Positions 1 through 8,182 of a stretch of 64,000 nt of DNA are shown here, piece by piece. Source of the DNA: Salinicoccus sp. YB14-2. GTDB lineage: Bacteria > Bacillota > Bacilli > Staphylococcales > Salinicoccaceae. The notes below the pieces were generated by a model, which was not told the origin of the DNA, did not search any database, and saw nothing but the letters and a program-made list of their open reading frames with translations. The DNA is taken from assembly GCF_001265075.1 (NCBI RefSeq), contig NZ_LFKO01000001.1, forward strand, positions 187,527 to 251,526. Reading direction: 5' to 3'. Both the position numbers and the translations under genes were made by a program. Position 1 is the stretch's first letter, and each line of letters opens with the position of its first letter.

Positions 1-6
1 GAAAGT

Positions 7-250
7 TATCGCCGCTTCGAATTGGAATCGAAGCTCCGTTGGCGCTCTATCGCCGCTTCGAATTGGAATCGAAGCTCCGTTGGCGCTCTATCGCCGCTTC
101 GAATTATAAACGAGGATCCGATGGCGCTCTATCAACGCTTCGAATTGGAAACGAGGCTCCGTTGGCGCTCTATCACCGCTTCGAATTGAAATCGAGGCTC
201 CGTTGGCGCTCTATCGCCGCTTCGAATTGGAATCGAGGCTCCGTTGGCGC
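7..250. repeat. 41-bp tandem hairpin repeat array, six units
   Basis: Six head-to-tail units of 41 bp begin at 7, 48, 89, 130, 171 and 212. There are a few substitutions per unit and the last unit lacks its final bases. Each unit carries an inverted repeat (GCTTCGA, seven bases, TCGAAGC in the cleanest copies) that could fold into a hairpin. No unique spacers separate the units, so this is not CRISPR. The array lies beyond the 3' end and terminator of the efflux-pump gene. Its core TGGAATCGAAGCT resembles TGGAATCGTAAGCT in the 51-bp array at 37368. An open frame crosses it without a stop, but 41 is not a multiple of 3 and no ribosome site precedes it, so I treat it as non-coding. From 251 to 350 I see nothing further. 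Confidence 0.9.
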
Positions 251-350
251 CATGCTCCTGCTAAACTCCAATCGAGTAGTAGGGAATGATTAATCCCCGC
301 CCTCACTGAGTTGCATCCGTTAGAATCCACCCATGTCAGATAAATAAAAA

Positions 351-379
351 GCCACTGAAAATAATAAATTTCCAGTGGC
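351..379 (-). terminator. Rho-independent terminator of the Bcr/CflA gene
   Basis: The inverted repeat GCCACTG...CAGTGGC is followed on the minus strand by a T-rich tract. It sits 13 bases beyond the restored stop codon of the efflux-pump gene. Confidence 0.75.
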
Positions 380-391
380 GAAATCATATAT

Positions 392-1602
392 TTAATTGCT
401 CTGAACTTCTTTTCTCCAGACGAATGTCATAAAAATAACGAGTGCAAAAACGCTGCATATAATCGTGACAAGAGCGAGCGGCCTTACGATATGCTCGCCT
501 CCAATACCGACGAGCGGTGATACGATTGCACCGCCGATAAATGGCAGCAGCCCTAAAAAGCAGATGCACTGCCGGCGGATTTCTTCTGGTTTTTGAGCCC
601 CAGTGAAAATGCGGTTGGCGACACGAAACCGATGCTTGAAACGACCATGAACAGTGCCATGATAATCACCGGCAGTGATAAGTTCCCGACTACCACAATA
701 ATCAGCAGCAAACTCCCAATCAGTGAGAGCAGCACACCGAACAGCATGATCTTCACTTCATCCACTTTGGCCGCAATTCTCCCCGAAATCTGTGCAGCGA
801 TGATGATTCCAAGGCCGTTCAGCGCAAATATCAGTGAAAACTGCTGCGGTGACACTTCATAAATATTTTGCAGAATGAAAGGTGAACCGGCAATGTATGC
901 AAACATGCTCGACATGATCAGACTCTGTGTAAATGAAATGCCAAGGAATACTTTATCTTTTAATAACTCTCCAAATGTTTTCACAACCGCAAATATCGAC
1001 CCTTCCGACCGGCTTTCAGCCGGATGTGTTTCACTGTAGAAAAATATCACCGATAATAACAGCACAACGCCGATCGCCGCGATAATATAAAACACGATCG
1101 GCCACGAATCGAAATTAAGAACAAAACCGCCGGATATCGGCGCCAGTATCGGTGCGGCTCCGCTCACGAGCGCAAGCATTGCAAATGCCTTGGTCAGTTC
1201 GTTACCCGAATAAATATCCCGTGCCGCCGCACGTGCGATGACAATACCTGCCGCACCGGTGAATCCCTGAATGAAGCGCAACAGAATAAAAATCCCGATA
1301 CTCGTTGTGAATGCCAATGTCAATGACACCACTGCATAAATGACCAGACTGAACACCAAAGGTTTCTTCCTGCCCCTGATATCACTTAACGGACCAAACA
1401 TCAGCTGCCCCATGGCGAGGCCGATCAGACATGTCGTGAGACTCATCTGTACGAGTGATGCGGTCGTACTTAAGTCATCCGCCACCACCGGCAGCGCCGG
1501 CAGATACATATCCATCGACAACGGACCGATCGCAGTGAGCGCGCCGAGCAGAATGACAATCCAGTACTTATTACCACTTTTGTTATTTATGTATGTATTC
1601 AT
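392..1602 (-). pseudogene. Bcr/CflA-family MFS drug efflux transporter, frameshifted
   Basis: The translation is a 12-TM major facilitator of the Bcr/CflA drug:H+ antiporter group. It has the DMYLPALP segment in the first helix, a motif-A loop (GPLSDIRGRKKP) between TM2 and TM3, and RAAARDIY in the middle. The first frame stops at 553 after 349 codons, in the tenth or eleventh helix. The missing C-terminus continues in another frame (LGLLPFIGGAIVSPL to WRKEVQSN) down to a TAA at 392-394. The break lies in a run of five T on the coding strand; six would restore one frame of about 403 codons, the usual length. AAAGG lies eight bases before the ATG at 1602. The gene may be inactive in vivo or this may be a homopolymer sequencing error. 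The family call is firm, the substrate unknown. Confidence 0.85.
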
Positions 1603-1670
1603 GACAGCAGCCTTTTCTTTTAATTATTTATAAACAGAATAACCAAAAGTATATCACTCCCCTATTTCAC

Positions 1671-1700
1671 TTGCTATAGCGCTTCGTCCTCTGATAATGA
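1671..1700 (+). promoter_or_regulatory. Possible SigA promoter of the cupin gene
   Basis: TTGCTA and TAATGA are separated by 18 bases, and the -10 is preceded by TG (extended -10). The start codon lies 57 bases downstream. The match is moderate and not tested. Confidence 0.35.
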
Positions 1701-1757
1701 TTAGAAACATCCAGAAAAGGTAAATGATAAGTAACTTGAATAAAGGGATGATAAATC

Positions 1758-2267
1758 GTGAAGGATGCTAAAGCTACAGAAATAATCCAGTTGAGTATAG
1801 AAGACGACGGCAGAATACCGAACCATTGGAAGTTACCGCTTCTCATTTATAAAAACGTGTTAGACGAAAATGATGATGCCGTTGAAATTCTTAACAGCAA
1901 CAACTGGGCTGGTGAATGGCTGGGCTCGGTGTTCCCATACCACCATTACCACAGCAACTCCCATGAAGTGCTTGTCGCACACAGCGGCACTGCCACTCTG
2001 CAACTCGGCGGTGAGCTCGGAGAAATGGTCGATGTAGAAAAGGGAGATGTCATCATTCTTCCGGCCGGCTACGGTCATAAGATGATAGAATCCAGCGACG
2101 ACTATCAAAACTACGGTGCCTACCCGAACGGAATGAGCCATGATATGTGTTATGGAAAGGAAGATGAATGACCAGAGAAACTGGAAAATATTAAACATGT
2201 TCCCATGCCTGAAGCCGATCCTATTTTCGGTACATCCGGCCCACTCTTCAATTACTGGGAAGATTGA
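1758..2267 (+). pseudogene. YjlB-like cupin protein with in-frame TGA
   Basis: This encodes a small single-domain cupin resembling Bacillus YjlB. Histidines in PYHHYHSNSHEVL (about residues 73-85) and GYGHKM (about 113-118) form the usual metal-binding cupin motifs, so a metal-dependent role is likely but the substrate is unknown. The start is GTG at 1758 with AAAGGG upstream. The frame stops at a TGA at 2169-2171 after 137 codons. The same frame then continues with family-like sequence (PEKLENIKHVPMP to FNYWED) to a second TGA at 2265-2267, for 169 codons in all. The cupin fold is complete before the first stop, so the short product might still function. The ancestral codon was probably TGG or CGA. 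Confidence 0.75.
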
Positions 2268-2280
2268 TTCATAAAACGCG

Positions 2281-2313
2281 CCTGTACTTTAATCCAAAGT
2301 ACAGGCTTTTTAA
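2281..2313 (+). terminator. Terminator between cupin and NAD-binding genes
   Basis: The stem CCTGTACTTT...AAAGTACAGG is followed by CTTTTTAAT on the plus strand. It lies 14 bases after the second cupin stop and also lies just past the end of the convergent gene. Confidence 0.8.
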
Positions 2314-2318
2314 TATCT

Positions 2319-2963
2319 TTAATAAAAATCCGGTTTAACCATGTCTTCCGACCCGGGTTCAAACACTCCGGGGCTCTCACGGCTGAACTTCGAAGGATCT
2401 TCAATTATATCCATGACCATTCTCGCTACGGCATTGCGTGTGACCTGCACGCCGACGAACGGTTCGCCCTTGTCTGTCGTACTGTACGATTTGTTCCCGG
2501 CATTGTCATACAGCCATGTCAGCCTCAGTAAAGTGTAGTCGAGACCCGAACTTTCGACGGCCTGTGCACTTTCTTTATGCACCTGCATTACAGGAAGGTT
2601 GCCGATAATGCTGTTATTCCAACGTCCGAATTCTCCTGCAACATCATCATAAATGTCGAGTACCGACGCAGCAATCAGCCGCTTCACTCCCGTCTCTTCC
2701 ATCACTTCAATGATGTTTTCGATGCCGAATCTGTCCGCCATTTCATTCAAATAAACCAAGTCCGCTCCGGAAATTGCCCGCTTCAATTCGTCACGGTCTT
2801 TGAAATCACCATCGATCACCGTTTCCTTCTCAGGATTGACAACTTCCAGCCGGCCGCTCGCATTTCTCGCAAACAAGACAATACCATGGGCCGTTTCATT
2901 CCTCAGATTTTCAATCAGCATTCCACTGATCCGTCCTGCTGCACCGAGAATAGCCACTTTCAT
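2319..2963 (-). CDS. NAD(P)-binding atypical SDR / NmrA-like protein
   Basis: This 214-residue protein starts with a Rossmann dinucleotide-binding motif (ILGAAGRISGMLI, residues 4-16). It continues with the arrangement of the atypical short-chain dehydrogenases of the NmrA/YwnB type: an acidic residue after beta-2, LIAASVLDIY in the middle and DYTLLRLTWLY near 140-152. There is no classical YxxxK pair. Such proteins are usually NAD(P)H sensors or quinone-type oxidoreductases. GGAGG lies nine bases before the ATG. It is monocistronic and convergent with the cupin gene. Substrate and physiological role cannot be read from the sequence. Confidence 0.75.
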   Translation of the reverse strand: MKVAILGAAGRISGMLIENLRNETAHGIVLFARNASGRLEVVNPEKETVIDGDFKDRDELKRAISGADLVYLNEMADRFGIENIIEVMEETGVKRLIAASVLDIYDDVAGEFGRWNNSIIGNLPVMQVHKESAQAVESSGLDYTLLRLTWLYDNAGNKSYSTTDKGEPFVGVQVTRNAVARMVMDIIEDPSKFSRESPGVFEPGSEDMVKPDFY

Positions 2964-3099
2964 AATACAACCTCCATAAAATATTTATACATTATATGAT
3001 ACAAACTGCATCGCTTAATAAAAAGCGATTTGTTTGCAATAAGCATACTGATTTTATTTTTAGAAGATGTTTTCATGTCACTATTTAAAAAGTATTTAC

Positions 3100-3136
3100 A
3101 ATTGTTAGAATATTCGATATGATTATTTTCATATCA
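3100..3136 (+). promoter_or_regulatory. Candidate CodY-like box and dyad upstream of cstA
   Basis: AATTGTTAGAATATT at 3100-3114 differs at three positions from the CodY consensus AATTTTCWGAAAATT. It is followed by an inverted repeat GATATGA...TCATATC ending near 3136, about 20 bases before the cstA start codon. Both are guesses from pattern, not from a scan. Confidence 0.3.
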
Positions 3137-3154
3137 TCATAGAGGGGGATTTTT

Positions 3155-4894
3155 ATGAACGCAATAGTAGTAGCAGTGATTGGTCTGGCGGTATTCGCTT
3201 TAGGTTATCGTTATTATTCTAAGTTTGTCGCTGAGCGGATATTCAGACTGGATCCAAATTATGTAACACCGGCACATAAGTACAATGATGGTGTCGATTT
3301 CGTCCCGACCAATAAGTTTGTACTTTGGGGACACCACTTTTCTTCAGTGGCGGGTGCAGCGCCCATTTTAGGGCCGGCCATCGCAGTATATTGGGGCTGG
3401 GGACCTGCATTTTTATGGGTCATCCTGGGAACGGTGCTTGCTGCAGGGGTGCATGACTTCGGTACACTGGCATTATCCGTCCGTAATAAAGGACAGTCCA
3501 TCGGTACCATTGCCGAGAAATTTATTGGTAAACGCGGTAAGGTTCTATTCTTATTCATTATACTTACACTGCTTTTAATGGTAAACGCAGTATTTTCATG
3601 GGTGATTGCCAACTTATTCATCTCTTACCCTGCAAGTGTGCTGCCGGTGTTTTTCCAAATCCCACTGGCCATATGGATTGGATATGCGGCTTATAAGCGG
3701 AATGTGAAAATGCTTATACCCTCTTTGATCGCACTTGCTTTGATGTACGGTGCTGCGGTGATCGCTGCAGAGTTTTCCATACTTCAGATCGACCTTGTAC
3801 AGTATATGGGCGGGGAAGATGGTTCTGGCCTGTTCGGTCTCGGTGCTGTGTCCAGCGCTTTCTTTATATGGATCGTGATTCTTCTGATCTATGTGTATTT
3901 CGCGTCGACGCTGCCGGTTTGGAAGCTGCTCCAGCCGAGGGACTTTATCAACTCCCACCAGCTGTCAGTCGGCCTGCTCATTCTTTACGCGGGGCTGTTA
4001 TTTACAAACCCTGAAATTACGGCGCCAATTACGAATCCTGATGCAGAGGTATCATGGCTGCCGCTGTTATTCATCACAATCGCATGTGGTGCCATTTCAG
4101 GGTTCCACGGTCTTGTATCATCCGGCACATCTTCAAAACAGCTCGATAAAGAAACAGACGCACGTTTCGTCGGTTACTTCGGTGCTGTCGGTGAAGGCAT
4201 ACTTGCTTTAATCTCTATCCTTGCTGTCGTCACACTGTTCAACAGTACGGCTGATTTCACAGCAGCTTACGGAAGCTTTGCCGATGCAAGTGCCGGCGGC
4301 CTGAACAACTTCGTCGAAGGTGCGGCAATGCTTGCAGGCGGTCTGGGTATCGCGCCGCATATCGCAACAACGATCGTTGCAGTCATCGTGGTCAGCTTCG
4401 CTGCCACATCACTCGATACATCTGTGCGTCTGATGCGCTATATCGTTTCTGAAATCGGTGTTGAATATAATGTCAATGCTTTGACGAATAAGCACGTAGC
4501 CACAACAATCACAGTCGGTGCTTCAGCTGCACTCGTTTTACTTCCAGAAGGACCGAACGGTTTCGGTTCAGGCGGATATTTGATCTGGCCGCTGTTTGGT
4601 ACATCCAACCAACTGCTTGCCGGCATCAGTTTACTCCTGATTTCAATCTGGCTGAAGCGCAGGGGCATCAATTACGCAATTACACTGATTCCTATGATAT
4701 TCTTGATGTTCATGACATTGTACGCGATGTTCACCCAGGTATTCCTGGAATGGGCCTGGTACGCTGAAGACTCGAACATGCTGCTCTTTGTACTCGGCGC
4801 CATCATTTTTGCTATTGCGATCTGGATCATCATCACATCCATCCAGGCACTCACAGGTAAATTTGATGATGAACTTAAAAAGAATAATGATTAG
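3155..4894 (+). CDS. cstA: CstA-family carbon starvation / peptide-pyruvate transporter
   Basis: This polytopic protein of 579 residues has about 16 membrane segments. It carries the CstA signature GHHFSSVAGAAPI at residues 59-71, followed by GWGPAF. It is the short form of the family (E. coli CstA is about 700 residues). Family members import pyruvate or peptides when carbon is limiting. The start ATG follows GAGGGGGA at good spacing. The gene is the first of three co-directional genes: the next start is 11-23 bases downstream and a GET3/ArsA-like ATPase follows, which suggests a functional unit. The family call is secure; the exact substrate is inference. Confidence 0.9.
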   Translation: MNAIVVAVIGLAVFALGYRYYSKFVAERIFRLDPNYVTPAHKYNDGVDFVPTNKFVLWGHHFSSVAGAAPILGPAIAVYWGWGPAFLWVILGTVLAAGVHDFGTLALSVRNKGQSIGTIAEKFIGKRGKVLFLFIILTLLLMVNAVFSWVIANLFISYPASVLPVFFQIPLAIWIGYAAYKRNVKMLIPSLIALALMYGAAVIAAEFSILQIDLVQYMGGEDGSGLFGLGAVSSAFFIWIVILLIYVYFASTLPVWKLLQPRDFINSHQLSVGLLILYAGLLFTNPEITAPITNPDAEVSWLPLLFITIACGAISGFHGLVSSGTSSKQLDKETDARFVGYFGAVGEGILALISILAVVTLFNSTADFTAAYGSFADASAGGLNNFVEGAAMLAGGLGIAPHIATTIVAVIVVSFAATSLDTSVRLMRYIVSEIGVEYNVNALTNKHVATTITVGASAALVLLPEGPNGFGSGGYLIWPLFGTSNQLLAGISLLLISIWLKRRGINYAITLIPMIFLMFMTLYAMFTQVFLEWAWYAEDSNMLLFVLGAIIFAIAIWIIITSIQALTGKFDDELKKNND

Positions 4895-4905
4895 AAATAT
4901 GAAGG

Positions 4906-5175
4906 ATGATGATATACATGTTGGATAAAGTGAAAAAGCTGATCAAGTATTACGAGGAAGTGCTGGAAATGCCGCACAGGACGGAAGTGGCCAGGGAGCT
5001 GAGAGACGAGGATGACTTGTTCCTGCTCCTCCTCTACTCCGAAATGATCGGCATACCGAATCCGGTCTACTATTATACGCTTGAATTATATCCGCACATC
5101 ATCGAAGATTTTCATGACTGGCATCTGCGTATGGGCATGGAAAAATCACCACTCACAGGCATACGCTGCTGTTAA
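4906..5175 (+). CDS. Small CstA-linked protein ending in Cys-Cys (cory-CC-star type)
   Basis: This protein of 85-89 residues is predicted to be soluble and helical, rich in charged residues and aromatics. It contains a PVYYYTLELYPH segment and ends exactly with CC before the stop (GIRCC). I recognise it as the family called 'cory-CC-star', named after this terminal Cys-Cys; the recall is reasonably but not completely certain. The start is ambiguous: ATG at 4906 sits directly on GAAGG, so ATG at 4918 (85 residues, 12-base spacing) is more likely. It lies between cstA and an ArsA/GET3-like ATPase. A role as assembly factor or metal/thiol partner of either neighbour is inference only. Confidence 0.7.
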   Translation: MMIYMLDKVKKLIKYYEEVLEMPHRTEVARELRDEDDLFLLLLYSEMIGIPNPVYYYTLELYPHIIEDFHDWHLRMGMEKSPLTGIRCC

Positions 5176-5198
5176 CATGATAAAAGGAGCATATTCAC

Positions 5199-6128
5199 AT
5201 GGCAGAACACTTAAATAAAATACTGTTCATCGGCGGTAAGGGCGGCGTCGGCAAATCGACTTCTGCCGCTGCTGTTGCATGGAAGCTCGCCAAAGAGGAT
5301 AAAAAGACGCTTCTTATTTCAACGGACCCTGCACATAATCTGGGAGATATATTCTCGCAAAAAATCGGTGCAAATACACAGAAGATTACAGATAACCTGT
5401 ATGCTTTGGAAATCGACCCTGAAACAGAAACGACAAAGTACATCAACTCTGTGAAAGAGAATATCAAAGGCACGGTCCAGTCCAGCATGATCGAGGAAGT
5501 GAACCGTCAGCTGGATACGGCCAAAGCATCACCCGGCGCAGATGAGTCGGCACTTTTCGATAAGCTGATATCCATCATCATCGAAGAGGAAAAAGTCTAT
5601 GACCACCTCGTCTTCGATACAGCGCCGACCGGCCATACCATCCGGCTGCTCACTTTGCCGGAACTGATGGGTGTATGGATCGAGGGGCTGCTTAGAAAAC
5701 GCAGAAAGACAAATGAGAACTACACTCAGCTTCTGAATGACGGCGAACCGATTGAGGACCCGATATATGACGTATTGCTCGAGCGCCAGAATAGATTCAA
5801 AAAAGCACGTGAAATACTGCTTGAATCAGATAAGACAGGCTTCGTCTTCGTACTCAATCCGGAAAGGCTTCCGATTCTTGAGACGAAGAAATCCATTGAT
5901 CTGCTCGATCAGTATCATCTTCATGTAAACACCATCTTTGTCAATAAAGTCCTTCCGGATGAAGCGGACGGCACATTTCTTGAACAGCGCCGCCAACATG
6001 AAAAACAGTATTTGCAGGATATTGAAGAGATATTCCAGAAACAGAGGAAAATCCATATCCCTTTACTGCCTCATGATATTACGACTTTGGACGCACTCGA
6101 TGCGTTCAGTGCACATTATCAATTATAG
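5199..6128 (+). CDS. ArsA/GET3-family ATPase, cysteine-free
   Basis: This 309-residue P-loop ATPase has the deviant Walker A GGKGGVGKST (12-21), switch I DPAHNLGD (43-50) and switch II DTAPTGHT (140-147), the set that defines the ArsA/TRC40/GET3 family. It has one ATPase domain, whereas arsenite-pump ArsA is a tandem duplicate. It contains no cysteine at all, so it cannot bind arsenite by the classical Cys triad and is unlikely to be an arsenic-resistance protein. AAAGGAG precedes the ATG. It is the last gene of the CstA cassette and ends at a strong bidirectional terminator. A chaperone or insertion role for the small CC-tail protein or CstA is plausible but unproven. Confidence 0.85.
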   Translation: MAEHLNKILFIGGKGGVGKSTSAAAVAWKLAKEDKKTLLISTDPAHNLGDIFSQKIGANTQKITDNLYALEIDPETETTKYINSVKENIKGTVQSSMIEEVNRQLDTAKASPGADESALFDKLISIIIEEEKVYDHLVFDTAPTGHTIRLLTLPELMGVWIEGLLRKRRKTNENYTQLLNDGEPIEDPIYDVLLERQNRFKKAREILLESDKTGFVFVLNPERLPILETKKSIDLLDQYHLHVNTIFVNKVLPDEADGTFLEQRRQHEKQYLQDIEEIFQKQRKIHIPLLPHDITTLDALDAFSAHYQL

Positions 6129-6138
6129 AAATATACAA

Positions 6139-6178
6139 AAACAGCGAATCTCTTTCAGTCCGGAGATTCGCTGTTTTA
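6139..6178. terminator. Bidirectional terminator
   Basis: A 12-bp inverted repeat (ACAGCGAATCTC / GAGATTCGCTGT) is flanked by A-run and T-run. It separates the convergent ATPase and NERD-helicase genes. Confidence 0.9.
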
Positions 6179-8023
6179 TTATTTCTGCTGTTTTAATCCT
6201 TCAAAAAATTTATCGTAATCACTGTTGCCGGCATCATTTATGATGATCAGGTTGTTGTTTGCTCTCGACAGGCCGGTATAGAACAGTCGGTGCCTGACTG
6301 TGTCGGTGACATCGTCCGCCCACTTGTCTGCCAGAACAAGTATGACGCTCTTTGTCTCCCAGCCTTTAAAACTGTGTATCGTTGAGAATTTAATGGGTCC
6401 GCTGTTTCTGTAAAACCGCATTTTTGCAGCGCGCTTGCCTATCTCACCTGTCCGGCTTTCTTCCCCCACATCGGTCTTCGGTCTGAAAGTCGTCGCATTT
6501 TCTTTGAACGCTTTATGTTTATGACTGTTCAGCCTGAGCTGCACTTCGACATCGGAAATGAGTGATTCACTGTTTGACAATACACATATATCATTGACGG
6601 ACTCGCCTTTGCCAGTTAAAAATTTAACATAACCGGCTACTTTTTCACATACTTCATCCAAAGAAAAGTCTTCGATTTTTATATACTTCATAATGCCCGG
6701 TTCGGACAACTCCAATTCAGGCTGTTCGATGAAATCTTCATTAAAGAAGTGCTTTGAAAATCTGTTGAGCAATTTATTGATGCCCTGGTTTTTATTTCTG
6801 AAATCCTTATTCAATACGTTCCATCTGCCTTTGACCGGTGTAATCGGCAGATTTTTCGAGTGGTTGGCGTCATCTTCTTCCATACCGGTTTCACGATCAT
6901 AAATGTTTTGATTCTCATCCGCAAAAATAACGAATTCACTGTTGTCATATTTCAAATAATCTTTTTTCAGACTGTTGAACCACTCTTTTTCAAAGTCCTG
7001 TCCTTCATCGATGAAAATGGCTCCGTATTTTTGGCCTTCTTTCGGATCACCCTGTTCATATGTTCCATCTGACTTCAAACTCCATTGATATAACGAGTGG
7101 TAATTGAAAATAGCCACCCCTTCAGAAATCAGATTGCCCCTGTCCCGCGCCGCCAGTTCAGACCTGACCTTATCGTGCAGATAATTCGTCATCGTAATAT
7201 TGTAACAGACGACCATCACCGGATCTTCCAATCGAACGACAGCATCGGCAACCCTTTTGGCTAAAAGGGTCGTTTTAGCCGAACCTGCCTTTCCTCTTAT
7301 TTTCTGTTGCTGCTGTCGGCTTTTGGCCAGTGCTGCATATTTATTTGATTGAAAATCAGGCTGTGCCAGATTCCTTCCGTTCTCCCCCGGGTTGATCAGT
7401 GCTCTTAAATCAGCCGTGTCATTCTCACTCAGCTGATAGTCCTTATGTTTAGTCTCTTCAAAAAGTATGTCCAATTTATCTGATCGACCTTTAAAATCTG
7501 AAGGCAGTAACAAAGTCGAATATCTAAATTGATGATAGTCATTGGTATGTGCATCAAACTCACTCAATTGGCCGTCATTAAAGTGTGTAAAATAAACGGC
7601 TGATTTCGCAATTCTGTTGAATTTCTTTTTCTGGTCAGCTCCGGCGGCTTCACTGAGCGCGCTGTTTGCGTAATGCATCAGACTAAACTTATAATCCTCC
7701 AGAATTTTAAATGGTGAGGGAATACTTACATTTGGACTTCCCTTCACTTTCCAATAATCTTTTCCGTCTTTGAAGCCGATATCGTACGCTTTGAAATGAT
7801 AATCCTTCACCTCTATAATCCAGACGCTGCGGTTCGGTTCGAGCACTATGATATCCGGTTTACTGAAAAACAGGTTGGGCTGCGTGTAAATTTCAAAATC
7901 TCTATCAGAATGATGCGCTTTCAAATAAACTTCAAGATGAACGAGACATTCTTTCTCGCCTCTGGTCAGAGGTACGCGGAAATTTTCTATCGCTTCCAAG
8001 GAAGGTATCATTTTTATCGTCAT
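6179..8023 (-). CDS. NERD-domain UvrD-like SF1 helicase
   Basis: This 614-residue two-part protein begins with a NERD (nuclease-related) domain with PDIIV (56-60) and EVK (71-73), the PD-(D/E)xK-like core. The rest is a superfamily 1 helicase: Walker A variant GKAGSAKTT (244-252), Walker B FIDEGQD (337-343), STIHSFKGWE (547-556) and FYTGLSRA (581-588). The Walker A has Ala where Gly is usual before Lys. GGAGTGG precedes the ATG. It stands alone between terminators. Such fusions are thought to act in DNA repair or phage/plasmid defence, but nothing here decides between them. Confidence 0.85.
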   Translation of the reverse strand: MTIKMIPSLEAIENFRVPLTRGEKECLVHLEVYLKAHHSDRDFEIYTQPNLFFSKPDIIVLEPNRSVWIIEVKDYHFKAYDIGFKDGKDYWKVKGSPNVSIPSPFKILEDYKFSLMHYANSALSEAAGADQKKKFNRIAKSAVYFTHFNDGQLSEFDAHTNDYHQFRYSTLLLPSDFKGRSDKLDILFEETKHKDYQLSENDTADLRALINPGENGRNLAQPDFQSNKYAALAKSRQQQQKIRGKAGSAKTTLLAKRVADAVVRLEDPVMVVCYNITMTNYLHDKVRSELAARDRGNLISEGVAIFNYHSLYQWSLKSDGTYEQGDPKEGQKYGAIFIDEGQDFEKEWFNSLKKDYLKYDNSEFVIFADENQNIYDRETGMEEDDANHSKNLPITPVKGRWNVLNKDFRNKNQGINKLLNRFSKHFFNEDFIEQPELELSEPGIMKYIKIEDFSLDEVCEKVAGYVKFLTGKGESVNDICVLSNSESLISDVEVQLRLNSHKHKAFKENATTFRPKTDVGEESRTGEIGKRAAKMRFYRNSGPIKFSTIHSFKGWETKSVILVLADKWADDVTDTVRHRLFYTGLSRANNNLIIINDAGNSDYDKFFEGLKQQK

Positions 8024-8182
8024 ATAAAGTCCACTCCATTAAGTTTTTAGTTTATTGGAAATATTAATCTTTAAATATAGATTATCACAATTTAATGAAA
8101 TAGGATGAAATTTTTATAAAATAAAGAACCCCCCGCCGCCAGCTCAGCAAAAGAGTTCCATTTTAAATCATATGATAGTTTC

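Noticed and set aside
39-293. 84-codon frame through the 41-bp repeats
   Set aside because: There is no ribosome site. The repeat period shifts the frame, so the apparent peptide has no consistent repeat unit and no family resemblance.
384-569. 61-codon minus-strand frame after the efflux pump
   Set aside because: It is in the wrong frame. The true continuation of the pump (LGLLPFIGG...) lies in a third frame and ends at 392.
5199-6128. Arsenite-pump ATPase ArsA
   Set aside because: The protein has a single ATPase domain, no cysteines and no arsB or arsR nearby. It is family-related only.
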